Counted from the stretch's first letter, positions 1 to 7,781 are shown. The stretch is DNA of 10,982 nt from Lachnospiraceae bacterium (GCA_003446735.1 DMCJ01000169.1:1-10982); one strand, 5' to 3'. Numbers and translations: made by a program. The notes: generated by a model from the sequence alone, not told the origin.

Positions 1-1013
1 CCGGATTGTACCGTGCCACCGTAATTAGCCCGAACACTACCGTTTCCCGCAACACTTCCTCCGGAATAATTGGCCATGATCGTTCCGCCGGATAATTGAA
101 CGTTCCCATAATTGCTCATTAAGGTCCCGCCTGATAAGATCACAGCAGACCCGTAATTAGACATGATGGTTCCGCCGCCGTTTTCAACGTATCCCGAAGC
201 AGCATTTACTATGACCACAGCACTTCCGCCAGAAGTGCCGCTCTCAAGATAAGCCTGGCCATTATTTGTAGCAAGAGTTATATTTCCGCCTCCTTCGACA
301 GTAACCATGCCTTCCCGGCCATTGTCATTAAGCGTCATGGTACCGCCGTTTAAAACCATCGCAACTCCGCCTTCACCGTTTTCGGCAAGCGTGGCACTTC
401 CACCCGAATTTACATTTACAGCAGCGTCACTTAAGTTACTGTTAAGCGTCATGGTGCCGCCGGCATTAACGTTTACTGTGGCACCGTCTGAGTTTGTACC
501 TGCTGATGCATTGCCACCGGAATTAACATCTATCCGGGCATTTGATATATTGCTGCCTGCTGTCAGATATCCGCCGGCATTAACGACTATGTTGCCGCCG
601 CTTTCGTTTACGATGGCTGATGCAGCTCCGCCCGAATTGATGGTGATGGTGCCGACTTCTGCATTATTTGAGACTGTTGCTGTTCCGCCCGAATTGATGG
701 TAACGGTGCCGCCGCTAATGGTTCCGCCGCTAAAGGTTCCGCCGCTTACAACAGGACCATTATTTGTAACCTGAACTGTGCCGCCGCCATTTACAGTGAC
801 TCTGCCCATGTTGTCAACTATCTGACAAGTACCACCACTTACAAGTATATCTCCGGTATTTGCATTGTAATAATTTGACGAACCGGGAGTCTGATCATCC
901 GCATAGACTACCATCGGACAGATAACAGTCTGTGCCTCGGTAGACATCACCATGGCTGCTGCCATGATCGCTATGGCACATTTCTTTGAAATCTTATTAA
1001 ACGGTCTTCTCAT
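1..1013 (-). CDS. Secreted glycine-rich repeat protein, N-terminal part (3' end outside window)
   Basis: This open frame starts at the ATG at 1013-1011 and stays open to the left edge, giving 337 codons without a stop. A GAGGG ribosome site lies at 1024-1028, 10 nt before the start. Residues 1-38 look like a signal peptide: a basic n-region (RRPFNKISKK), a hydrophobic core around 12-23, and probable cleavage after VVYA (residue 38). From residue 55 the protein is rich in Gly, Ser, Asn and Thr and almost lacks Lys and aromatic residues. Residues 106-257 hold eight consecutive 19-residue units, each starting like [IV]N[SA]GG. After that, shorter units of about 14 residues carry SGGT and SNYG. 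Such repeats in autotransporter passengers and adhesins form beta-solenoids, so a surface or secreted adhesin-like protein is inferred. Any anchor (LPXTG, cell-wall-binding repeats) lies outside the window. The gene begins 30 nt after the PPOX-family gene and may be cotranscribed with it. Confidence 0.85.
   Translation of the reverse strand, partial: MRRPFNKISKKCAIAIMAAAMVMSTEAQTVICPMVVYADDQTPGSSNYYNANTGDILVSGGTCQIVDNMGRVTVNGGGTVQVTNNGPVVSGGTFSGGTISGGTVTINSGGTATVSNNAEVGTITINSGGAASAIVNESGGNIVVNAGGYLTAGSNISNARIDVNSGGNASAGTNSDGATVNVNAGGTMTLNSNLSDAAVNVNSGGSATLAENGEGGVAMVLNGGTMTLNDNGREGMVTVEGGGNITLATNNGQAYLESGTSGGSAVVIVNAASGYVENGGGTIMSNYGSAVILSGGTLMSNYGNVQLSGGTIMANYSGGSVAGNGSVRANYGGTVQS
243..698 (-). 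repeat. Eight tandem 19-residue (57-bp) strand-loop-strand type repeats
   Basis: These encode residues 106-257 of the secreted protein. Units start at residues 106, 125, 144, 163, 182, 201, 220 and 239 with no insertion or deletion. Each opens with a hydrophobic residue, usually Asn, then Ser/Ala and Gly-Gly, followed by alternating small and hydrophobic residues and an Asn-rich turn. The register is exact but the DNA copies are diverged, so the array is old or under coding constraint. Period and pattern resemble the autotransporter passenger strand-loop-strand repeat of AIDA-I/Ag43-type proteins; this is from recall, not a profile search. Confidence 0.75.
702..746 (-). repeat. Three tandem 15-bp units encoding SGGT[FIV]
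   Basis: Three near-identical 15-bp units, which read on the plus strand as AA[CTA]GGT[GT]CCGCCGCT, encode SGGTF, SGGTI and SGGTV (residues 90-104). They lie just before the 19-residue array. The copies differ at only a few positions, so this is a recent in-frame expansion compared with the diverged 57-bp units beside it. Confidence 0.8.
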
Positions 1014-1043
1014 ATATCATTTACCCTCGTTTAACGAAATCTT

Positions 1044-1436
1044 TTAAAACTTTACAACCTCAGGTTCTTTCGTAAATGAAGAAAACGTAGCAGTAGCGTC
1101 CTTAAAATAGAATACCTCGGTATTACCATCATCCGCTTTGTACATTCCCTGAAGCGAAGGATAAGCATCGAGCATGGCCTGCTTTGCTTCTATCCTCTCA
1201 TCTTCCACAAGCGTTCCGCTTACCCTTAACCAGTCGGGGCCGGTGCAGGCGCATATCTCGACATTGGGATTTGCATGGATCTGCTTTGAAACATCCTTAA
1301 CCTTTCCGGTCTGGATATAAAGCTTTCCTTCAAAGATATTTACAGTTCCGAAAGGTCTTACGCGCGCCTTGTCTCCGTCGATCGTAGCAAGATAATATGT
1401 ACCCGCTTCCTTTAAGAATTTCTCTACTCTTTCCAT
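1044..1436 (-). CDS. Pyridoxamine 5'-phosphate oxidase-family FMN-binding split-barrel protein
   Basis: The product has 130 residues and starts at an ATG preceded by AAGGAGG with a 6-nt spacer. The sequence fits a compact split beta-barrel of the PPOX-like family: an N-terminal helix, the strand YYLATIDGDKARVRPFG (residues 14-30), and YIQTGKVKDVSKQI (40-53), the region that usually contacts FMN phosphate. The C-terminal half has the usual hydrophobic strands (WLRVSGTLV, 69-77; TEVFYF, 106-111). It is too short for true PdxH and lacks that enzyme's C-terminal pyridoxal-phosphate region. In anaerobes such proteins are usually uncharacterised flavin-dependent reductases, so the substrate is unknown. 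It follows aspS by 46 nt and precedes the secreted repeat protein by 30 nt, all on the same strand. Family confidence is high; function is not assigned. Confidence 0.85.
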   Translation of the reverse strand: MERVEKFLKEAGTYYLATIDGDKARVRPFGTVNIFEGKLYIQTGKVKDVSKQIHANPNVEICACTGPDWLRVSGTLVEDERIEAKQAMLDAYPSLQGMYKADDGNTEVFYFKDATATFSSFTKEPEVVKF

Positions 1437-1447
1437 ACGTATCCTCC

Positions 1448-1479
1448 TTATTATCTTAATATCTTATTATCTTAATATC
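1448..1479 (-). repeat. Perfect 16-bp tandem duplication upstream of the PPOX-family gene
   Basis: The plus-strand 16-mer TTATTATCTTAATATC occurs twice back to back with no mismatch (1448-1463 and 1464-1479). It fills nearly all of the gap between the aspS stop and the ribosome site at 1443-1449. It is almost entirely A+T, contrasting with the flanking coding DNA. Read on the gene strand it gives GATATTAAGATAATAA twice, directly followed by GGAGG. Confidence 0.9.
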
Positions 1480-1482
1480 CTT

Positions 1483-3255
1483 TTATTCGTCCTTCTTATC
1501 CTCAGGCATCACTATGCTGATATGAACATCATCAAGCTGCTTCTTTGATACCTCACAGGGAGATCCCATCATGACATCCTGTGCTCCCTTGTTCATGGGG
1601 AAAGGAATGATCTCCCTTATCGTCTCATCTCCCGTAAGGAGCATTATCATACGGTCAACTCCGGGAGCGATACCTGCATGAGGCGGTGCTCCGTAGCAGA
1701 ACGCATTGTACATCGCAGGGAACTTGGCCTTAACATCATCTTCTCCGAGTCCCACGATCTTAAAGGCTTCTACCATTATCTCGGGATCATGATTTCTGAC
1801 TGCGCCCGAAGATAATTCTATTCCGTTACATACGAGGTCATACTGATAAGCATTGATCGTAAGCGGATCCTCATTTAAAAGAGCATTAAGCCCGCCCTGA
1901 GGCATTGAAAAAGGATTGTGGCAGAATTCGATCTCGCCCGATTCCTCTCCGATCTCGTACATCGGGAAATCAACGATCCAGCAGAATTCATATTTCTCTT
2001 TATCAAATACGCTCTCTACCCTGCTTCCGAATACCTTTCTGATAACACCCGCGGTCTTTAATGCGGTAAGCTTCTTACCGGCGGAAAGAGCAACAAAATC
2101 GCCGGGCTTTAAGTTAAGCGTACTTATGACCTCGTCTTTTTTCTCCTGTAAAAACTTAGCGATACCGCCGGCGATCTCGCCGTTTTCGTCTATCTTAAAC
2201 CAGTATGCCTTCTGAGCTGTGGTAACAAATACCTCATCGCACATGGCATCGATCTGCTTACGCGTGCATGAAAAATCGGATATCTTTACGTATTTTACTT
2301 CATTTCCCGCAAAAGGCTCGAAACCGCAGTCCGATAAAAGCGCGGTAGCATCGTTTACCTCGAGTTTGATCCTGAGGTCAGGCTTATCCGATCCATATCT
2401 TTCCATGGCTTCCTTAAATCCTATCCTTGTAAAAGGAGCCTTGCTTGCTGTCTTATACAGTCCGTATTTTTCAAATATCGGAGGAAGCACATCCTCGATC
2501 ACAGCAAATACATCTTCCTGGGATGCAAATGCCATTTCCATATCGAGCTGATAGAATTCGCCCGGTGAACGGTCTGCTCTGGCATCCTCGTCCCTGAAAC
2601 AGGGTGCGATCTGGAAATAACGGTCAAATCCCGAAGTCATAAGAAGCTGCTTAAACTGCTGCGGTGCCTGGGGAAGTGCATAGAATTTTCCGGGATAATT
2701 CCTGGAAGGCACCAGATAATCCCTCGCTCCCTCGGGGCTTGAAGCGGTAAGGATAGGCGTATTTATCTCAAGGAAATCGTGATCTATCATCGCCGTGCGA
2801 AGATCTGCGACTATCTTTGAACGCATCACTATCTTCTTCTTAACCTCGGGATTACGAAGGTCTAAATATCTGTATTTAAGCCTCGTATTCTCATCGGCTT
2901 CCTTTGACCTGTTTATCTCAAAGGGAAGTTCCGCATAGCGGCATTTTCCAAGCACTGTCACCTTTTTGGGTACGACCTCGATATCACCCGTATCTATCTT
3001 GTTATTCTTGTTTGAACGCTCTCTTACCTCTCCTTCAACGCATATCGTGGATTCGGTATTAAGACTCGTAAAGGCGTTCATCATCTCTTCGGTCTCGGGA
3101 ACGATCTGGGTAGTGCCGTAAAAATCCCTTAAGATAACAAATCCGAGATTCTTACTCACCCTCCTTATATTCTCGAACCATCCGACGAGGACTACACTCT
3201 TTCCGGCATCGGCTAATCTGAGTTCGTTGCAATTGTGTGTTCTTGACTGTACCAT
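1483..3255 (-). CDS. aspS: Aspartyl-tRNA synthetase (bacterial type)
   Basis: This class II synthetase charges tRNA-Asp with aspartate in the cytoplasm. With the start chosen here it has 590 residues, the usual bacterial length. It holds an N-terminal OB-fold anticodon-binding domain (about residues 1-110), class II motif 2 with FRDEDARAD (220-228), an inserted GAD-type domain (about 285-420), the ELSSGAVRNHDPE region (about 480-492), and motif 3 with GAPPHAGIAPGVDR (522-535). The motif 2 loop reads ADRSPGEFYQLDMEM, one residue longer than the ADRQPEFTQ form I remember from E. coli. An in-frame ATG at 3270 would add five residues, but it has no ribosome site; GGAGG at 3261-3265 sits 5 nt before the ATG at 3255. 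The gene begins 21 nt after the third kinase gene, with no room for a T-box leader or terminator, so it is probably read from the kinase operon or from a promoter inside the kinase gene. Confidence 0.96.
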   Translation of the reverse strand: MVQSRTHNCNELRLADAGKSVVLVGWFENIRRVSKNLGFVILRDFYGTTQIVPETEEMMNAFTSLNTESTICVEGEVRERSNKNNKIDTGDIEVVPKKVTVLGKCRYAELPFEINRSKEADENTRLKYRYLDLRNPEVKKKIVMRSKIVADLRTAMIDHDFLEINTPILTASSPEGARDYLVPSRNYPGKFYALPQAPQQFKQLLMTSGFDRYFQIAPCFRDEDARADRSPGEFYQLDMEMAFASQEDVFAVIEDVLPPIFEKYGLYKTASKAPFTRIGFKEAMERYGSDKPDLRIKLEVNDATALLSDCGFEPFAGNEVKYVKISDFSCTRKQIDAMCDEVFVTTAQKAYWFKIDENGEIAGGIAKFLQEKKDEVISTLNLKPGDFVALSAGKKLTALKTAGVIRKVFGSRVESVFDKEKYEFCWIVDFPMYEIGEESGEIEFCHNPFSMPQGGLNALLNEDPLTINAYQYDLVCNGIELSSGAVRNHDPEIMVEAFKIVGLGEDDVKAKFPAMYNAFCYGAPPHAGIAPGVDRMIMLLTGDETIREIIPFPMNKGAQDVMMGSPCEVSKKQLDDVHISIVMPEDKKDE

Positions 3256-3260
3256 TTTTT

Positions 3261-3265
3261 CCTCC
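3261..3265 (-). promoter_or_regulatory. Ribosome binding site that decides the aspS start
   Basis: The gene strand reads GGAGG followed by AAAAA and ATG (3255-3253). The site lies between the upstream candidate ATG at 3270 and the proposed start, which argues for initiation at 3255. It is also 11 nt past the kinase stop codon at 3277, in range for translational coupling. Confidence 0.8.
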
Positions 3266-3276
3266 AGCATTTCGGG

Positions 3277-5097
3277 TCACTCATCTAAAAGGACCGCTTT
3301 ATCTTTAATATAATTAAGTACCGTTTTTTCAATATCCTCACCGGTGACGGGCTTTGTGAGATATCCGTCAAATCCGGTATCCAGATAGATCTTCTCGGCA
3401 CCTAAAGTCGCATTTGCGGTAAGCGCTATGACGGGAGTCGACTCATTTTTATATCTGTCTGTCTCCTTTAAATGCTTAAGCGTCTCTATACCGTCCATTT
3501 CAGGCATCATATGGTCTAAAAATATAAGATCATAGTGCTCGTTTTCATAAAGCTTTAAGCACTCTTTTCCACTCGAAGCCTTATCTATCTTAACTTCGGT
3601 CTGCTTAAGGAGCATGGATATGACCTTTAAGTTGATCTTTACATCATCAACGATAAGTATCCTTGCATCCGGAGCCTTAAAGCTTACCTTATATTCACTT
3701 CCCTTAACGCTCCTTTCCTTGTAGCGCTCAGAGAAATCGCCCATACCCTCTTCGGATACGGCCTTAACAACAAAGGATGCGGTAAATTCGCTTCCCTCGC
3801 CTTCCTTACTCCTTACATCTATGGTACCGCCCATCAGGTTTGTAAGCTGCTTTGCTATAGCAAGCCCGAGTCCGGTCCCTTCGATATTTTTATTCTTCTT
3901 TTCGTCCACCCTCTTAAAGCGGTCGAAAAGATCCTTCATGCCTTCTTTCGAGATACCGCGGCCGGTATCTTTTACGCTTACTAAAAGCTTTATATATTTC
4001 CCGTCCTTATCATCGTTTTCGCCATTCTCCGGCACAAAATCCACATTAACGATGATAGAGCCTTCATCGGTATATTTTACCGCATTTGTAAGAAGGTTCG
4101 TTATGACCTGCCTTATCCTGACCTCATCCGCATAGAGCCTGCCCGGAACAAGAGGGTTATTCTTAAGCTCCATCTTAAGTCCCTTGTCTTTAGCGCGCAT
4201 AAGAAGGAGGTTATAGCAGTCGTTAAGCACTGAAAAAAGATCGAATTCGTCGGGCAATATCTCCATCAGTCCCGATTCTATCTTTGTAAAATCAAGTATA
4301 TCGTTAACGAGCGTAAGGAGCGTACCGGAAGCATTTTCTATCGAATCTGCATATTCCAAAGTGCTATCCTCTTTACTCTCCCGAAGGATCATCTCGTTCA
4401 TTCCGAGGATCGCATTTATCGGAGTCCTTATCTCATGCGACATGCTCGCAAGGAAGTTGCTCTTTGATTCACTTGATCTTTTTAATCTTTCGTTTATCCT
4501 GCGAAGTTCTTCCTCTTTATCTTCAAGTTCTTTTTTCTTATTCTCGTAGAGCCTTGTCTGAAATTTAAATATCAGACTGAAGACAAAGATAACGACAAAC
4601 GTGCTTATCAGGGTATCCGTATATGTAAGCGAAGTATCCGCAAGTCTCGTGACATATTCGGGATGCCTGTATTCAAGATAATAGGCAGCCCCGAACATTA
4701 TCATGTTGGTGATAAGAATGAGCACGCAGGCCCATCCGTCTACCAGGATACATGCAAATAATGATGCAAAGACAAACCATATGGGCATTCCGGATTCCGC
4801 TCCTCCGTCCCTGAAGAAAAGAAAAGGAACCACAAAATCCGTAGCCACGACCGAGAGAAGGATGCTGGCCGCACGCGGTTTCTTAAAAGCATTGGCCACC
4901 ATGAAAGAAAAAAGAAAGAGAAGAAATATAATGATCATGAGCTTATATGATCCCTGTGCGGTGCCTAAATAAGCATCAAGAGCCACACAGAACGGAACTG
5001 TGAGCATACCCACGATCAGAACGATATTCATAAACCTGTGTCTTAAGTCGGTCTCATATATGGTATATTTCTTTATCCAGTTTATCAGACTTTTCAT
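3277..5097 (-). CDS. Membrane hybrid histidine kinase with C-terminal receiver (third kinase)
   Basis: The product has 606 residues. About six membrane helices lie between residues 23 and 181, followed by a charged coiled coil (185-210) and a HisKA domain with SMSHEIRTPIN, where His221 is the predicted autophosphorylation site. The ATP-binding domain has an N-box (Asn338), DTGRG (377-381) and GTGLGL (407-412). The receiver (about 478-600) has the acidic pair Asp484/Asp485, phospho-acceptor Asp528 in FLDHMMPEMDG, Thr560 and Lys582, so both kinase and receiver look intact. There is no HPt and no output domain. It is clearly paralogous to the preceding kinase, sharing the membrane-loop motif GG..SG.P.WF, the NEMILRE helix and the [EK]AP[ED]A[KR]IL entry to the receiver, but it lacks the DegV domain. 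The ATG follows the upstream TAG by 2 nt with only a weak ribosome site, so translational coupling is likely. The ligand is unknown. Confidence 0.94.
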   Translation of the reverse strand: MKSLINWIKKYTIYETDLRHRFMNIVLIVGMLTVPFCVALDAYLGTAQGSYKLMIIIFLLFLFSFMVANAFKKPRAASILLSVVATDFVVPFLFFRDGGAESGMPIWFVFASLFACILVDGWACVLILITNMIMFGAAYYLEYRHPEYVTRLADTSLTYTDTLISTFVVIFVFSLIFKFQTRLYENKKKELEDKEEELRRINERLKRSSESKSNFLASMSHEIRTPINAILGMNEMILRESKEDSTLEYADSIENASGTLLTLVNDILDFTKIESGLMEILPDEFDLFSVLNDCYNLLLMRAKDKGLKMELKNNPLVPGRLYADEVRIRQVITNLLTNAVKYTDEGSIIVNVDFVPENGENDDKDGKYIKLLVSVKDTGRGISKEGMKDLFDRFKRVDEKKNKNIEGTGLGLAIAKQLTNLMGGTIDVRSKEGEGSEFTASFVVKAVSEEGMGDFSERYKERSVKGSEYKVSFKAPDARILIVDDVKINLKVISMLLKQTEVKIDKASSGKECLKLYENEHYDLIFLDHMMPEMDGIETLKHLKETDRYKNESTPVIALTANATLGAEKIYLDTGFDGYLTKPVTGEDIEKTVLNYIKDKAVLLDE

Positions 5098-5099
5098 GC

Positions 5100-7781
5100 C
5101 TATTTATCCCGTACGAGAAGGCCGAATGTTCCGGGACCGCAGTTTACGGCTATTACCGGCGAAGCCTTCTGGAAGTATATCTTCTCAAAATGAACTTTCT
5201 TCTCGATATAGGCCCTTATCCATTCCATATCTTTCCTGGTAAGTCCCACATATGTAACAAAGAGTCTGTTTTTGTCATATTTGGCATGGTCTCTTAATAC
5301 CGAATCTATATATTTCTCCCATGCATGTCTGCTCGATCCGAAATAGATCTTCTTTACGCCCAGTTTTCCGTTTTTCATCGTAAGAACGGGACGGGCCATC
5401 AGCGATGTGAGCACTTTTGCGGTTCCGTAGCTTATCTGGCCGGCACGCGCCAGAAAGCCCATGCTGTCCACTACAAAACTCGTGTGTATCTTATCGGTCT
5501 CTTTTTCGAGTATGCTCTTTATCTCGGCAGGCGTCTTGCCTCTGTCCTTTAATTCGCAGGCCATGAGGGTGAGTATACCATGTCCCGACGATAAGTGTCT
5601 TGAATCTATAACGGTAACGTTATCAAACGCTCCCGCCGCCTCATTTGCGATATAATACCCGCTGTTTGCAAGACCTCCGGAAATGGAGAGGTGAACGATG
5701 TTGTTTGCCCTTGTGAGATTCTTTGCGAAGAATTCCTCGATAACGGGTACATCGGGAGCCGAAGTCTCTATCCTGGCGTCATTCTCGCCCATATACCTTA
5801 AAAGACCGTTGGCCTCTATCTCGATATCGTCCTTAAACCTTCCTTCGGGAGTCGTGACAATATGAGGGAGTATCGCTATATCATATTTTTTTATCAGCTC
5901 GTCGGGAATATCCGCAACGCTTTCACTGGTGATTATTACATTCTTTCGTACCTTTTCCGGATTCATCCAGGATATCGTCTCATCTACGATACCGCTTCCG
6001 TCATCGGTGATATGGACAAGCTCCCTGGGCAGTTGACGGAGTACTTCCGCTTCTAAGTTTTCTCCGGTGACCGGCTTTATGAGGTATCCGTCAAAACCTT
6101 CCCCTTCATATAAGGCGGCCATCTCGCTTCCGGAATTGGCGGTAAGCGCAACGACCTTGGAAGTCTTGCACCTTCCTCCGATCTGGGCCCTTATCTGTTT
6201 AAAGCACTCTATTCCGTCCATCTTGGGCATAAGATGATCCATAAATATGACGTCGTAGTGATCATCTAAAGTCATCCTTAATGCATCGGCTCCGCTTGAT
6301 GCAGTATCAACCTTTACCTTTATGCTGCGAAGAAGCTTGGATGCAACAAGTAAGTTCGATGAATTGTCATCTACAACGAGTATCTTTGCTTCCGGTGCCT
6401 CAAAACGGCTTCTGTAGAGCTTTCTGTTCTTAAGCTTGTCGGTCTTGTTTATCTCTTTCCTGCCGATCTTCTTATTGCCGACAACGCTCTGCGGGATCTC
6501 GACGATAAATGTGGATCCCTTGGTATAAACACTGTTTACGGTTATCCTGCCGCCCATTAAGTCAACGAACTGCTTTACTATGGAAAGTCCTAAGCCCGTT
6601 CCTTCTATATAGCGGTTATTGTATTCGTCAACCCGTTTAAATGCATCGAAAAGATAAGGGATGCTCTCTTTTTTGATCCCCATGCCGGTATCCGATACTG
6701 TATATATAACGTTCATCTTTCCGGCCTTTGCCTCATCGCATCCGATGGATAAGGAAACGGTTCCTTCGGAAGTGTATTTTATCGCATTATTTAAGATATT
6801 TATGAGGATCTGCTTTATCCTCATCTCATCTCCCTCTAAAGTCTCGGGTATATCGGGGGAGATATTGACCTTAAATTCAAGATCCTTCTGCTTTGCCCTG
6901 TGCCAGAACATACCCACTATATCCGAGAGCATATCTCCGGGATGATACATTCCCATCGTAAGCTCCATCTGTCCCGACGAGAGCTTTGACATATCAAGGA
7001 TATCGTTTATAAGAGCAAGCAGGAGCTTACTTGCCGACTGGATATTGGCAGCATCTTCGGCCACCTCTTCGGAAACATCCTCCCTTAATATCATCTCGTT
7101 TAATCCGATTATGGTATTGATCGGAGTCCTTATCTCATGAGACATGCTCGAAAAGAATCTGTTCTGGGAACGGTTTAATTCTTCTATCTCCTTAGCCTGC
7201 TCCCTGACTGTCCTGTTCTCACGGATAAAGAGCCTTATGAGATACTGGACCATTGTAAAGATGATAAATCCGTTAAGCAGGACCGATACTGCAGAGTCAT
7301 AATAGAACATCCTGTTGCCATGCGGAACGATGAGCTCCCTGTGATAATATGAGATATAATATTCACCTATGACGATGAGCGTCGAAAGAACCAGAAGAAT
7401 ATTTCTGAAAGCCCCTCTTAATGATAATCCGACATATAGAAAGCAGAAGGAAAACCAGAGCACGGAGCCTCCGTTAAGGCCGCCTCCGAAGAAGAAGGAA
7501 ACCGGCAGGATCACAAGGACTATGATTATGGCTATGATAAACGCCGCTATCTTCAGCTTTCCGGCCTTTATCGCAAATATGATGACAAAAGGGGCAAGAA
7601 TGACCGTTGTAAGCAGCGTCGCCACTTCCACAACATTCTCACCCAATATGATATCAGCTATAAGAACAAGAATAAGCGCTGCTTCCGCAAATATGGTAAA
7701 TGCAATAAATATCCTGTCCGTAAGTTCTATTTCCGGGTCTCTTATGAAATTTAAAAGCCTTCTGTGAAGTCGCTTTATCAT
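5100..7781 (-). CDS. Hybrid histidine kinase-receiver fused to a DegV fatty-acid-binding domain
   Basis: The product has 893 residues. About six membrane helices lie between residues 24 and 186. HisKA follows with SMSHEIRTPIN (His215), then an ATP-binding domain with N-box Asn332, DTGMG (364-368) and GTGLGL (394-399). The receiver (about 466-588) has Asp471/Asp472, phospho-acceptor Asp515 in FMDHLMPKMDG, Thr547 and Lys569. After a short linker, residues 613-893 form a full-length DegV domain: TSESVADIPDEL (618-629), ETSAPDVP (672-679), SISGGLANSGYY (699-710), VIDSRHLSSGHG (724-735), LARAGQIS (777-784), ARPVLTMKNGKL (796-807) and VNCGPGTFGLL (879-889). DegV proteins bind a fatty acid; FakB members present it to the kinase FakA. 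A fatty-acid sensing or effector role here is inference. Several ligand-site positions differ from the family consensus I recall. The start overlaps the previous stop as ATGA. No fakA is in the window. Confidence 0.94.
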   Translation of the reverse strand: MIKRLHRRLLNFIRDPEIELTDRIFIAFTIFAEAALILVLIADIILGENVVEVATLLTTVILAPFVIIFAIKAGKLKIAAFIIAIIIVLVILPVSFFFGGGLNGGSVLWFSFCFLYVGLSLRGAFRNILLVLSTLIVIGEYYISYYHRELIVPHGNRMFYYDSAVSVLLNGFIIFTMVQYLIRLFIRENRTVREQAKEIEELNRSQNRFFSSMSHEIRTPINTIIGLNEMILREDVSEEVAEDAANIQSASKLLLALINDILDMSKLSSGQMELTMGMYHPGDMLSDIVGMFWHRAKQKDLEFKVNISPDIPETLEGDEMRIKQILINILNNAIKYTSEGTVSLSIGCDEAKAGKMNVIYTVSDTGMGIKKESIPYLFDAFKRVDEYNNRYIEGTGLGLSIVKQFVDLMGGRITVNSVYTKGSTFIVEIPQSVVGNKKIGRKEINKTDKLKNRKLYRSRFEAPEAKILVVDDNSSNLLVASKLLRSIKVKVDTASSGADALRMTLDDHYDVIFMDHLMPKMDGIECFKQIRAQIGGRCKTSKVVALTANSGSEMAALYEGEGFDGYLIKPVTGENLEAEVLRQLPRELVHITDDGSGIVDETISWMNPEKVRKNVIITSESVADIPDELIKKYDIAILPHIVTTPEGRFKDDIEIEANGLLRYMGENDARIETSAPDVPVIEEFFAKNLTRANNIVHLSISGGLANSGYYIANEAAGAFDNVTVIDSRHLSSGHGILTLMACELKDRGKTPAEIKSILEKETDKIHTSFVVDSMGFLARAGQISYGTAKVLTSLMARPVLTMKNGKLGVKKIYFGSSRHAWEKYIDSVLRDHAKYDKNRLFVTYVGLTRKDMEWIRAYIEKKVHFEKIYFQKASPVIAVNCGPGTFGLLVRDK

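Noticed and set aside
307..774. 155-codon plus-strand open frame rich in Pro, Val and Leu
   Set aside because: It is the antisense shadow of the Gly/Ser/Thr-rich repeat protein; its Pro-Pro repeats are the reverse complement of Gly-Gly codons. It has no ribosome site.
997..1020. Seven-codon frame (ATG at 1020) overlapping the start of the secreted protein
   Set aside because: The GAGGG site is only 3 nt from this ATG, too close, and the product is trivially short. A leader-peptide role cannot be supported.
3256..3270. Upstream ATG (3270) as the aspS start
   Set aside because: No ribosome site precedes it, while GGAGG lies between it and the ATG at 3255, and the shorter product has the usual length and N-terminus.
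3256..3276. T-box or other leader upstream of aspS
   Set aside because: The gap is only 21 nt and contains only the ribosome site.
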